Positions 1 through 12,200 of a stretch of DNA of 64,000 nucleotides are shown here, in pieces. Positions within the stretch are counted from its first letter, which is position 1. Every line of letters starts with the position of its first letter. The translations under genes and the position numbers were made by a program. The notes beneath the pieces were generated by a model that searched no databases, was not told where the DNA came from, and saw only the letters and a program-made list of their open reading frames with translations. This stretch comes from Pogostemon cablin (taxonomy: Eukaryota; Streptophyta; Magnoliopsida; Lamiales; Lamiaceae): NCBI GenBank assembly GCA_023678885.1, contig CM043012.1, positions 18,698,036 through 18,762,035 on the forward strand, in the 5' to 3' direction.

Positions 1-65
1 TAGAAAAATACACTCACCAAAATTCATCTAGACATTCCTAAATATCCACTAATCTCGTACCCAAA

Positions 66-83
66 CCCCCCCCCCCCCCCCCC
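66..83. repeat. C homopolymer, 18 bases
   Basis: An uninterrupted run of 18 C in otherwise AT-rich sequence. Run length may be unreliable in assembly. Confidence 0.9.
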
Positions 84-425
84 ACTAACTTCATACCTCC
101 AGTAAGCTGATACCGGCCACCAACTGTATCACATATTCAAAGAAGAAAATGATGGAAGAGAAAGAGAAAAAGAGAAGAGACTAAGCTCACGCATATTCAA
201 ATAACTTTCCCCCTTCTCATTTGGTAATTCGGAGAACAAGAGAGAGGAAGTTAACCAAGAAATATTGTAGTGGGTGACAGAATTTTAGATTCTTGTTTCA
301 AATGTGTTAAAGATTTAGACTTAGTGTCTAATTATGAAGTTATATGGTTTAATTTTCGTCAAAAACATAAACTACATTATTTTAAAATGAAATAGGATGG
401 TTTAGCTAGATGTTAGGTCATCGCT

Positions 426-479
426 ATTGAACAAGAAATTGTACTGAAATAAATTGAACAAGAAATTGTACTGAAATAA
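426..479. repeat. 27-bp tandem duplication
   Basis: Two adjacent, essentially identical copies of a 27-bp unit that begins attgaacaag, at 426 and 453. Confidence 0.9.
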
Positions 480-588
480 ATTGTTTATTCATCCAACATT
501 ATATTTCTTTGGTAAATTTTGGGATTGGATGGATTGAGCCGGAACTTTTCACTCTTTTGCAGAGAAAACCGAGGGACTAAATGTTTGT

Positions 589-614
589 GGGGGGGGGGGG
601 GGGGGGGGGGGGGG
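589..614. repeat. G homopolymer, 26 bases
   Basis: An uninterrupted run of 26 G on the plus strand. Very long poly-G is rare in plant DNA and could form a G-quadruplex; the exact length may be an assembly estimate. Confidence 0.9.
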
Positions 615-737
615 TTTTAGAGGTGTATAAATATTACTATATTTTATGTTTTTAAAGGTGGGTGTATTAGATTTTGTTTTATATTAAGAATAAGTATGTG
701 AGGGAGTTGTTCATAAAAAATATTATATAAAGGCTAA

Positions 738-1016
738 AACATGCTTGTTTCCGGGGACACCATACCCCCAAATCCCTTGTTTCTCGATAGTTGTAACATT
801 TAGTATTAAATGTTACCATTCAGCATAAGAATTTGTACCATTTATTTTCTGAAAAATTAAATTAAATTTTTAATCAAACATTTATATTATTTATATTTCA
901 ACTTATCTTTTCAATAAAAAAATTATACTCTTATTAATTAAAGTGTATACCATTTAGAACAAAATGTTATACCCTTACACGTATTATCCACCCAAAGACA
1001 CAAGAGACCAACTCTT
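738..1016. repeat. Small dispersed repeat (MITE-like), copy 1
   Basis: The left end resembles gcttgtttccggggacacca and the right end reads gacacaagagaccaactctt. The interior shares a block (attaattaaagtgtata, then catttagaacaaaatgtt) with the copy at 8554-8778. Related ends occur at 7872-7989 and near 2510-2690, so this is a local non-coding repeat family. Its superfamily is not clear. Confidence 0.6.
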
Positions 1017-1035
1017 ATACTATAAATTGTGTAAT

Positions 1036-1674
1036 TAGGAATGTAATCGAAGCGAGTCGAGTCGGACACCACTAGGCTTGAGTATCGTTTGTTAAGGAAT
1101 AATTGAGCTCTCGAACTCGTCGAGAAAAAAATATATCGAATTGAGACTGTTTGATAAGATCCGCGAACGTGTTCGCGAACACGTTCCGTTATTTTTTCAT
1201 AAATGTTTGTTCATAAATATATAAATATTTTTGTACGTAGACATTAAAAGTATATTTTGTTGATGAATATATAATGTTATTCATAAATGTTAATAAACAA
1301 ACCACCAAAAGATAATAATAAAAGTTAAAAGGATATATTTAAATATTTATATAATCACTTAAATTATTATAATATTTGTGTTTTTATATAAATATTTAAT
1401 TATTAAATAATACTTAATAAATAAATGATAATAAATATTACTTAAATATAATAATAAATTTTAAAAATACGAGCCATTAAAGAGTCCTCTAACAAATATG
1501 TTCGCGAATTTTCGAGCGGAATACCTTTAAGCTTGAGTTTGATTTGATAAATTATTCGAGCTCAAATTTTGAGCTTGGTTTGACTCGTTAAGGTTAACGA
1601 ACAAGTTCAAATGAATACTTTATCGAATCAAGACTCAAATAGTTCGTGAACGACCTGGTTCATTTACATCCCTA
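1036..1674. mobile_element. hAT-like non-autonomous element (degenerate)
   Basis: The ends form an imperfect inverted repeat: taggaatgtaa at the left and the complement of tagggatgtaaa at the right. This TAGGGATG type of end is common in plant hAT MITEs and also ends the element at 47748. The interior has hAT-MITE-like text about gagctcgaa and ttcgcgaac. I could not find a convincing 8-bp target duplication. It contains a perfect 22-bp palindrome at 1165-1186. Confidence 0.45.
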
Positions 1675-4600
1675 GTGATAATTGATATTTTTGTAAATAC
1701 AATAAGGTGCGGCCTTATTTTTATTGTGTACAATTATTTCGTTTGAAAAAGACAAGAGCAAGCATATGGGCCCAAATTGAAGACAATTAAGAAGTACGGA
1801 GATTGGAGTATGATAAAATTATAGAGGATTCTAGTGCAGATAGGTGGTGTTAGAAAATATTAAATCAATATTATAGTGTCCCCCATGCATAAAGCAATGA
1901 TCATAAGGCGTCAAATATTAATTTTCAGTCCCTTGGCCACTCCAAAAGACAATCTTTTCAAAGTGAGAAAAGTTGAATTGATTGGACCACCACTAAATTA
2001 TTTTAACATTTTTGGTGTTAATTTCACTTTTCATGTTAGATAGGTGGTGTTAGAAAAAAAAAATAATATCTGAATTTTCCCTTAAAAAATTATTTATTAA
2101 ATAACCTAAAAAATTATTTTTTTATTTTAATATTTTAAAATATCTCAAAGTCAATAAAATTGTATAAAAATAACATTTCTTATTAAAATGAAACAACAAA
2201 CGTGAACCATTCTTCAAAATGGAATTGATTATTTATTTTCTATTTACTGTATACAGTATCTATTTTTTTTTTTCAATTTAATTAAACTAATTTTCTTTTT
2301 CAAAATCAAGAATGAATGGTTGTAACTGGATTCGACATACGACACAATTACTCTCACCAATTTATAATGTGAAAGTGAAATGGACAAAGTTACAAAAAAT
2401 GTTGGGTCGCTTATAGGCTTATGGCCACATGTCATAATTGCAAATAATTAGATTTTGTCGGATGAACATCCAATATAGTCCACTCGCTCTAGATTCCCTT
2501 TTAATTTTTTCTCTGTGCTTCGGGACATACCATGTCCCCATATGAATGAACATGTGTTTTCATGCGAACAAACACAAGAATTTTAATACATCATCATGTG
2601 AACGAACATAAGAATTTTAGTATTAAAATTCTTGTGTTCACTTGAAGACACGGTGTGTCCTCAAGGACACAAGAATATCACTCTTTCCACAAACACAACG
2701 TGCTGCACTAATAGATCTCTCCACAGGACAATCGTAATTTTTGTACATTATCTTTTGTATTAATAACGTATTTTCAACGTAAGAAGGTAAAGGAATTAAA
2801 CTATTGCCCAAAACATATTTAATTATTTGTCTCATCACCTTGAATTAAAATCTTCGTATTTACTATTTATATCGGACATTAATAAAAACTTATCTTTTCG
2901 TAAATTTTTGTTTATTTTAGTTGATTTAGTATACACAATATATTATAAGTATTATATAGCACTATTTCAAAATCCAATTATTTAAGAAATACAGAAAGAG
3001 CCCACAACATTCAGGCCCCGCCATAGCAAGGGGCTGAACATATATAACAGCTGAGAATAAGCTCATTCGAGGTTCATCTAATATAGAATGAAGGTTTAAT
3101 GGCTCACAATAACAATCAGACAATACATGCAAGGCGTGAACATAAAAAAATTGATAAAAAAATCACTCTTAAATCTCTAATAAGAAGATCTTACACATAA
3201 TTCATGTTGATATCCTCTCAATTAATATAAAATCTCTAAAGAAATTGGGATCGTATCATAACAGAATTGATTTCCTAAAGAAACTTGACACCTAATTATC
3301 ATTGAGCCCAAGGAATTGCAAAAGTGAATAGGTATATATACATTACTTCATGAATTGTAGAAAGAACTTTTGCCTATCTTCATTATTTACTTCAAGAGCC
3401 TTTGCTCAATTATCAATAGAAGAATGTCATCCTCCATTACTCTTATTTGGTTGGTTGTTTAAGTCCATATATCTTTATTGCTACTCCAAGCCTATTATCA
3501 CTGGACGAAAACTACCGTCAACAAGTAATATAAATTGTAAAGTATATCATGTATATATATCTTAATTAAAAAGAAGATGTTAAAATTTAATATGTATTGT
3601 GAAATTATTGTAATCTATTTTTATATATTGAGTTATGTACTTAAGTTGAGACTGGACTAAAAAATAATTGAGGTTGAGTTCGAAACAATAGGAATGATTA
3701 ATTTGGGTCTACTTAAATATTACATGAGGTGTAACGATATTCTTTAATTAATTTTTCAAGTAGACATAAATTAATTAAGGGAGCATTTAATTGTATGCAC
3801 TTCACTACCAAGTGTTGTTAATTAATTATTATAAAACTAGTTTTTTCTCCCACGAACTACCAATTATAATAACAACTAACATTTACATAAAAAATATACA
3901 AAATGAATAAACAATCAATTTGGGGCATAATTATTTTTTTATCAGTTAGAGACCTTAAAATATATAAAACAATAAAAAAGGGTAGCAATATGCCATAATA
4001 GAAATAATTTTTTTAATCATATTTATATAACAAAAATATTTAACTTATGATTAATTGTAAATTTAATTAATAATCAAGTATCTCACTTTTTATCTTTTAA
4101 TTATTTTTTATTGAATAACTAAACCAAATTATAAAAGCTAAAATTCAATCAATTTTTTTATTGAATAATTCAATCAAAACATTATTAGTTGTAAATTGAT
4201 TAATAATCGAGTCTCACTTTTTTTTATCTTTTACTTTTATTTTTTTAAATTGAATAACCCAAGTAAAACATTTAAATGTAAAAATATATTAAAAATTATT
4301 ATCATTTTTTATTATTTTAAATATTAATTGTAAGTTATTAATTAGAGGGTCCTAATAAAATATTAGTTAAAATGTTAAATTACTTAATATAAAATATTAA
4401 TGGCAAGATTAAAATTTTTAAACATATTTATAAAATTATTTTTATTAGAATTAAAATAATAACTTTTCATTAAAAAAATATATAAAATATTCTTATTAGA
4501 TTAAATTAAACCATTATAAAAAATTACTTAAAGAATAATATTAATTGCAAGATTATAAAATGTTAATTACTTTAAATATTAAGTTATTTAAATAAAATAT

Positions 4601-6084
4601 TAATTGCATTATGAAGATTATTAACGAGAGAGATTAAATAAAATAATATTTAAAATATTAAATTATAAAAAATTTTAAGAGAAGCGTGACGCTGTCACGT
4701 ACACAATTCCAAAATTTTATATTCTCTTGCTTTCCAAGGAAACATAGCATGTGGTTATTAAAAAAATTACTTAAAATAAAGTATTAATGGTAAGATTACA
4801 AAATATTAATTATTTTAAATTTAATAAAATAATTAAAATATTATTACTTAAAATAAAACATTAATTGCAGGATTAACGTGAGAGTGCCACGTACATAATT
4901 TTTCTAAGAATAAACATTGCGACGCCACATACACAAATTTTTTCAAGAAGGAGCGCGGCGTCACCACATGTACAAATCCAAAATTTTATTTTTGGTAAGC
5001 ATAAATTAATAGTATTAATGATTAAATTTATAATAAAATCTGCTAGCTTTACTTGGTACACTGCTACTTATTGGAAAAAACTCCAATCCTAATAAATTAA
5101 GGAGGACAAGAAAGGTAAAATTGAAGATGGGCCACTTGAGATACAAATTTGGGCTACAGCAATGTCGAAATTAAGTCCATTAATTTTTTCAGACTGTAGG
5201 CCCGCACGATTATCTGTCGGGGTTTTCCATCATAAAGCCCAACAATGAATTATGAACAAAGTATCGAAAGGATTTAATTAGGAATTTATGATAATTTCTT
5301 ATTTAATTAACTAGTTTAGTTAGATTTAAAACAATAAACACGAATAACTGAGAGAGATAAGTTGAAATTAATTTTTTTTTTTAAATTAGATTTTAACATC
5401 TAATTTACATAAATGTCTAAAATACCCCATAGATTTTATCTTAATAATTATGGTGGCAGTAAGTTTTGTTCGAATACAAAATTTAGAATTCACGACCTCA
5501 AGATTTTATTAAAATAATGATGCCGCCATTAAGAAATAGTATCTCGGACAATTTTGTTAATGACGACTTGTTATCTAAAACATAATTTGCACAAAATAAA
5601 TTATTTTATTTTATTTAACAATAGAATTAAACAAAAATTTAATTTAACGGTTAAATTGTTCATGTACACCGGTGCATCAGATACACCTAAATTGGATTTT
5701 AAAATTTGTTGAAAATTTAAATTTAATGCTTAATCAAGCACTCTAGTGCATGGTAGTTCTCAGGTAATTAACACTGTGTGTTAAAGCTTTGCAAAGTATA
5801 ATATTTTTAGAAATAGATGTGGTGACGAAGTTTGAAATTTAGACCTTTGTTAGATTATGCAAACATGTTAATTAACCGGTAAACCTGATTCACATCAGAC
5901 CAACTCTTAATCTTATATCATACTTTTTGTTGGAAGGTGATTTTATTGACCAATTTTATAAACTTTGCCAAAATTATTAATGTATTTTTTTTCCGTTAGT
6001 AAGTAAAATATAAGGTATAATTATGCCAGGTGGAGTGATATTTTTTATTATAATTTTTTTTAGGTGGAGTGATATTTTTTACTA

Positions 6085-6287
6085 CTCCATCCATCCGCTT
6101 CTAAGGTATTCATTTTACTATTTTTGGCGTCCGCTTCAAAGGTATCCATTTTTCCTATTTAGTAAAAAAGTACATAATATGGTCCACCACTTTCCTCTAA
6201 TGCAACTACTCATTTTACATATAATAATAATACTCCATAATCTACGTGCAATAAGTAAGTGGATACCTTAGAATCGGACGGAGGGAG
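6085..6287. mobile_element. Stowaway-type MITE
   Basis: About 203 bp flanked by TA on both sides. The left terminus starts ctccatccatccgcttctaa and the right terminus is its imperfect complement, ending ggacggagggag. These are classic Stowaway (Tc1/mariner-derived) ends. It has no coding capacity. Confidence 0.8.
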
Positions 6288-7871
6288 TATAATTTTTTTT
6301 ATAGGTAAATATTAATTGTTAGTGGTTCATTTTCTCCAAGCCTCCTTATATCTCCCCTCTAATTTGAAAATTGAACCTGTGTCGCTCACTTTAGTGAGGA
6401 GTCCAGTCACCAGGTGAGTTATTTTTTACTATAAATATATTAGAGATTGTTTGGGAAAATATCACATTTGGTCCCATAAAAATTCTTTCAATTCAATTTT
6501 AGTCCCGTAGGAATTCACTGATCACATATCTAACGGTTTTAGTCTCATAAGAATATTATAATCATACTTTTTCTAAAATTTTCATCCCAAATTAACTTAT
6601 ATTATTATAAACTACCAAATTTATATTATTTTCTGTCTTTCAATATAGACATAGTCCATTACGAAAATTCTCCTCTATTTTTTCTCTCAATAAATATTGT
6701 ATTAGTTTTCTTTGGGATTATTTTTGCAAATTATGAAATCAATCTGCAAGTTGTCATTTTGGTCTTGCTAACGGTTCAGAATATTTTGTTAACTATTAAC
6801 AGATTTTGATAAAAATTTCCTATGAAACTAAATCTGCCAGTGTTGGAACCTTTTTGGCATTGAGCAATTCTTACGAGACTAAATCTGAACTTACCTGATT
6901 ATTTGTATTGAGAATTTTTATTATTTAAAAAATATAGATAAAATTAATAATGAGACAAACCGATTAAAAAATGTGAAAATTATATTGTATCGCAAGAGTA
7001 ATAACTTTTTAATTAATTGATTACACATTATAATCTTCTGCTGATTAAGATTTAAAATAAATATGATATATTAAAAAAGAAGCAAAATAATCTACTCATT
7101 AAGAAGAGAGTGGTTGCATAGAAAAAAGAACAAATAATAAGAAGCCAATTTCTTTGAATTTATTGTACCCACTACCAACTACAGCTTTTAAAGATATATT
7201 CTACACATATGATTTAATCCTTTCTATAATATCTATGTTCTTCACCATCTTCTCTTTTATCTCACATTAAATTTATATAGTTTACAAAGGTATTATTATA
7301 ATTAAAAATATTCAAATCAACATTGAGCTTCTAATCTCTCGATATCGTTAGGGTTTCATGACCAAATAAATAACATCGTTAAACAAATCTTATTCTGACA
7401 TTCTATGAGACAATTTTTTTTCTTTTCCAATCACTATTAAACAGGGCAAGACTAACATATTTAAGCTAAGTGGAAAAATTCATACTCCCTCTATTTCTAT
7501 TTTTCCGTACTTTTACTCGTTTGAATTCATTTGCTTTTTTTTTTTATAATTTATTCTTTATTTTTAATTTACGGTTAATAAAATATCATATATATTTATT
7601 TCAATATATATTACACATTTTAAAAATGTTTTATTAGTGATTTCCATACATTTTTCATAACTTTTTTAAAGATTTTTTATATTCAATAAAAACTTTTTGA
7701 AGATTACTAACTAGCTAGTAGGATGTCATGTCACATGTGATAAATTAGTATGATATATACTATGCTATTCTTTTGATATATTTTTTGCGCCATTATCACG
7801 TATAATAATTAAAAATATTATAATATCTTTTGCGCCACTAGTTGGCATTTCAACATTTATATGTGACAAAA

Positions 7872-7989
7872 ACTTGTGTATTTCGGGGTCATATCGTACG
7901 TTCATACTCTTTAGTATTAAATAATATATAATTTAATAATTTAATAGTACTAAAAAGTATGAGCACACGGTATGTCCGAAACACAAAAG
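7872..7989. repeat. Short inverted-repeat element
   Basis: The left arm (cttgtgtatttcggggtcat) and the right arm (complement of atgtccgaaacacaaaag) form an imperfect inverted repeat of about 50 bp per side around an AT-rich centre. Its ends match the repeat family at 738-1016 and 8554-8778, so it looks like a short folded member of that family. Confidence 0.55.
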
Positions 7990-8266
7990 ACCAACTCTTA
8001 TATGTGAATGACTTCGGATATATTTCAAAGATTGAAATAGAATAATATAGCCACACCCGTAAAAGGTAGATGATTGTAAGTACCATCGATTTTACAATAA
8101 TTGTTTTTTCTTTTTCTTTTGAAAATCAGTTGAAAAAGTGTGACATTTTGCGTAACAAACATTATACTACATGACAAATTAATTAATATTCATCTAAAAA
8201 AGATTAATTTTGTATATACTAAATTTACGAAGGCTAATAATTTGTCGTTAAAAAAATATTAATATA

Positions 8267-8493
8267 CTCCATCTGTCCCTTAGTAAGAGTCTCATTTATT
8301 TTTGAACACGTAGATTAAGAAGTATTATTATTTAATGTGTAGTGGACAGTTGTATTAGTGAGTGTGTAGGCCCCATGTTTTAATTATATTAGTGGGTGTG
8401 GGTGAGTCTCATATGTCCAAAAAAATAATTGAAATCCTTTGGGTGAGACAATCAAAATGGTAAAATGAGACTCTTACCTAGGGACGGAGGGAG
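8267..8493. mobile_element. Stowaway-type MITE
   Basis: About 227 bp flanked by TA. The left end is ctccatctgtcccttagtaa and the right end is complementary, ending cctagggacggagggag; the inverted match continues inward for about 30 bp. It has no coding capacity. Confidence 0.85.
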
Positions 8494-8553
8494 TATGTTA
8501 ATGTGAAAAAGTGACAATTTCAAATTTGATTATATTTTTATTGGATAAAACTT

Positions 8554-8778
8554 GTGTGCTCCAGGTACCATACGCCTAAATACTATTTAAGTATTAAATG
8601 ATATATCTTTTAATATAAGGATGTGTAACTTTTATTTTCTAAAAAAAAATTTTTTTAATGAAAATGTATATTATTTAGGATAAAATGTTGTACTCTTATT
8701 AATTAAAGTGTATATCATTTAGAACAAAATGTTGTATTCTTATACACTTTGTACATGGGACATAAGAGACCCGACTCT
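8554..8778. repeat. Small dispersed repeat, copy 2
   Basis: Shares its interior and its right end (ataagagacccgactctt) with the copy at 738-1016. Non-coding. Confidence 0.55.
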
Positions 8779-9228
8779 TTTTAATTTAATCTAAAGTAGT
8801 TTTAATTATACAATATTTTAATAAATATTTAAAAATTAGTTAAAAATTTGATACAATTGAGTTAACCAACTTCGTAAATTTCGAATATTTTAATTGTGGC
8901 GAGAACAACACTTTTTGACACCCGTAGGTTGCGGTGTTATATTCTTCCCTGCCACTATATATTATTTTCAGTCAGAAAAGCCTGCAATATATAAAATTTG
9001 TGGTGTGCTCTCTGACATTTCATTTCATGCATAATAATTAAGAAAAAAAAGGAGAAAAAGAGTGAAAAATTAGTTCTACTTCTACCACTTCAATTTTAGG
9101 CTGCTGAGTGCTGTCTATCTATACATCTCCTTAATTAACAAAAAAAAGAAAAGAAAATTAAAATAAACCTAGTAAATATATAATACTTTTGAGACAGTCG
9201 ACGGCAGTTTTCGACGGCGGCTAGGGTT

Positions 9229-12200
9229 TTATTCTTGGCGGGGGCGCGCCAGCCAGAGTGAGCTGAGGGCGCGAAGCCGATGAAAGTATTCGGCGATGGC
9301 TAGGAAACACCTGGCGGCTTGGGGGGTCGTCAGGATCTGGTGCAACCGGTGCAGGGTCTGGTGCCTCAGATTGTCCGCCTGTAAGTCAAAACTTGTATTT
9401 TAATTTTTTTTTTAATTTTCGAATTATAAATTGAAATTATTGAGAATTGGTCGTGTGTTACAATTTACAACTCACCATGAGTGTATGTTGACTTTTTATG
9501 GTTTTGATTAATCAATTATATCTACTTCTTCTACTTTGAAATGATTTAATATGTATGAAATTCGTGGTAGGTTTAGAAATTAGAATAATGTGGGACTATT
9601 ATTGATGATTTGATTGTTTAATTGATTATATATATGTGTTATTTGATAATTTGATGCGTGTCAAATTATTTGGTTCAACTCAATACCTCGTCTATTATCT
9701 AATCGTAATTTGATTTGAAATTTTATAAGAGCGTGTATGCGTTTAAGAAAACCTCTTATCAACTCAATTTTAACTATATCTACACATCACCATATTTGTT
9801 TTATTTTATTTAAATTACATTAATTAATTAGTTCATTTTTAAGTACAACTCCCACACATCTATCTATAATGAAGTATGAACTATATATAATAATTGGCTG
9901 AAAAATAGACATACACGTTGTATTACTCAACACGGGATGTCAAGCGACACTTTTGTATAATATACATGTGCTACTTTTTGAATGACTGACATATGATCAA
10001 AATAAGAAATCTAAACTCTTGTCTCTAGGATTTGTGTTTCTGTATTAACTTAGGATGTAGATTCAATTTTCTTTTATATGTGTTATTCATCCAATAAAAT
10101 AACATAAAAAGAATATTACACTAAAGTGTTATTGGAAATCCATACTCTTAATAATAAATATCTTAGGCTATGTCTGTTATTGGTTTACTTAAGTTTTTAA
10201 AATCATCTATATATCCGTTTTAGCAGAGCTTTTACATCTCCTCTTTTGTAAATAACAAAGGAAGTGTGAAAGTTCTACTGAGATAGAGAGAGTATTAATT
10301 AGTGATTTCTTACACATATCACTACATATTTCTTGTACACTGATTTTTAATATAAAGTTAAAAACATATCATATCATAACTTAAAACAAAAATAAATTAT
10401 CACTAAATAAAAATTTCAAAATCTATATAAAATCTCACTCAAACATAGTCTTAAAAAATTGCCATGCATGAGGTGACTATTGATTGCTTGATGGGTGGTC
10501 TTTAAAATTGTGTGGATGGTTTAAGTGAGAAATATAAATTGTAAAAACAAAGAATGATAAATCAACATATATATACGTTAGAAATGGTTTGAGCTTCTAA
10601 TTATTACATTTTCTTTTTCGTTTTTTGATATAAGAAAAAAATGTTTAATCTACAATGTACATTAACATATTTATAATAAAATTAACTTAGAGATTCAGAA
10701 TTTCTATCTAATTATACTGTTATTAGCATGATCACATATTTACATTGATGTGGGTTAACTATTAAGAAAATATAAGCAGTGTATATTTTATTAATTTAAT
10801 TTTTATGGAACTAAACCAATAATAATGTAAGTATATCACATTTTATATTATTAGCATGGTCAATTTGGTGTGGTTTAAGTCAAAACGGTTAGAAAGTGAC
10901 ATCACACATGATGGGTCTGATATCTCAGTGATAAGGATATTTTTGTCCCACCACTATTTATGGAGTGTCATAACTGATATTGAAGTTGGAGCATATATGC
11001 CTTCTACTTCACAGAAATTCATGCACCATTTATGCATGAATTATAACACCTTCTACAACCCCACCCCACATGCACCCACCCACCCCATTTCCCTCTATAT
11101 ATATTTTCTTTTATAATCTTTGTTAACTTTGAATGTCTCATGAAGCTCAAATTTTAGTATAAACTGTTATAATATATACTCCCTCCTGTCTCATAGAAGT
11201 CGACACGTTATACTTTTATGGGACAAATGGAGTATATATTATATTGAAGAGAGAAATGTGTACGTACTTGTCGGACGAAGCCTTCTAGGGTGGAGAGCTT
11301 GTTAATGGCTAGGGCCATTTGAGCCATGTACGAATTCATGTTCGGTGGGAGGGTGAGTGAGTCGGAAGCTATTGTTTCGGAGAGCGAATTCGTGAGAGAT
11401 TCGAGTCCTTGTGAGAGTGCTTCTTCAGCCTCTTGAGTTGATTGTTGAAGTCCACATATTCCCAATAATTGTTGCTCCGTTAGTGGCTCAATTTGGTTCA
11501 AAATGATCTGCAATTTCAAGAAATTGAAATTTTTGATCATCAATATTTTAAGAAATTTCACTATTGTGTTGATTGATTTTACTCAAATAAATTGCATGTC
11601 TTTTGAAATTATAAAACTTTGATATATATAGATCAAGATTTATGGGACATGGGGGTGGGGTGGGGAGGGTAGTAAAGGAAAAGTTTGATGAATTAAAGGG
11701 AAATAAGGCGTGCAAGAATGAACACACAGAAACACCAAAAAGTGTGTGTATCCAGAATGAGTAGTACCAGACATATGCTTTATGGGCTTGTTGTGAATAA
11801 AACCTAACATCAGGCCATAACTGGCAAACCAACATGATACCTATTATGTCATTATTTCCCACACTCATTAATTATCTAATTAATTCCCTCTAAACCTTAT
11901 AATTAATTACATTTTCAAGAATAAAACTTGGTATTAAGGTTTTCATGATGTTTACGACAAAACAAACCTTGATGAGCTCCGATGGTCGGAAACCTCCCAT
12001 CCACATGAAGCAACGCTCGGCCGGAGTCTTCCACATGCCGGAGACGAGATGAAAGACATCGGATTTTGCTATCATGCTCTTCAGATTCATTATCTGATCA
12101 TAATGTGCCAAGCTGGTGTCCACGAAAACCCGGAGCTCATTCTCCGGGAGATGTTCGTGGACGGCGTTCCGGAGCTCCACCATCAAGCGGTGGTGCTCCT

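Larger units (their letters stand above)
1..9228. other. AT-rich gene-free region with small transposons
   Basis: No coding region is supported here: the open frames are short, AT-driven and lack family features or splice structure. The stretch holds two long homopolymers, a 27-bp tandem duplication, a hAT-like element, two Stowaway MITEs and several copies of a small repeat family, listed separately. The minus-strand TGA gene ends at 9229, so its 3' untranslated region falls in roughly 9000-9228. Confidence 0.8.

Noticed and set aside
3350..3565. 71-codon plus-strand frame with a Phe/Leu-rich start
   Set aside because: No signal-peptide cleavage pattern, family motif or splice context; the base composition matches the surrounding spacer.
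6023..6271. 82-codon plus-strand frame
   Set aside because: Most of it lies inside a Stowaway MITE.
11548..11868. Short minus-strand frame between TGA exons 9 and 10
   Set aside because: It falls in an intron; flanking exons join in phase without it.
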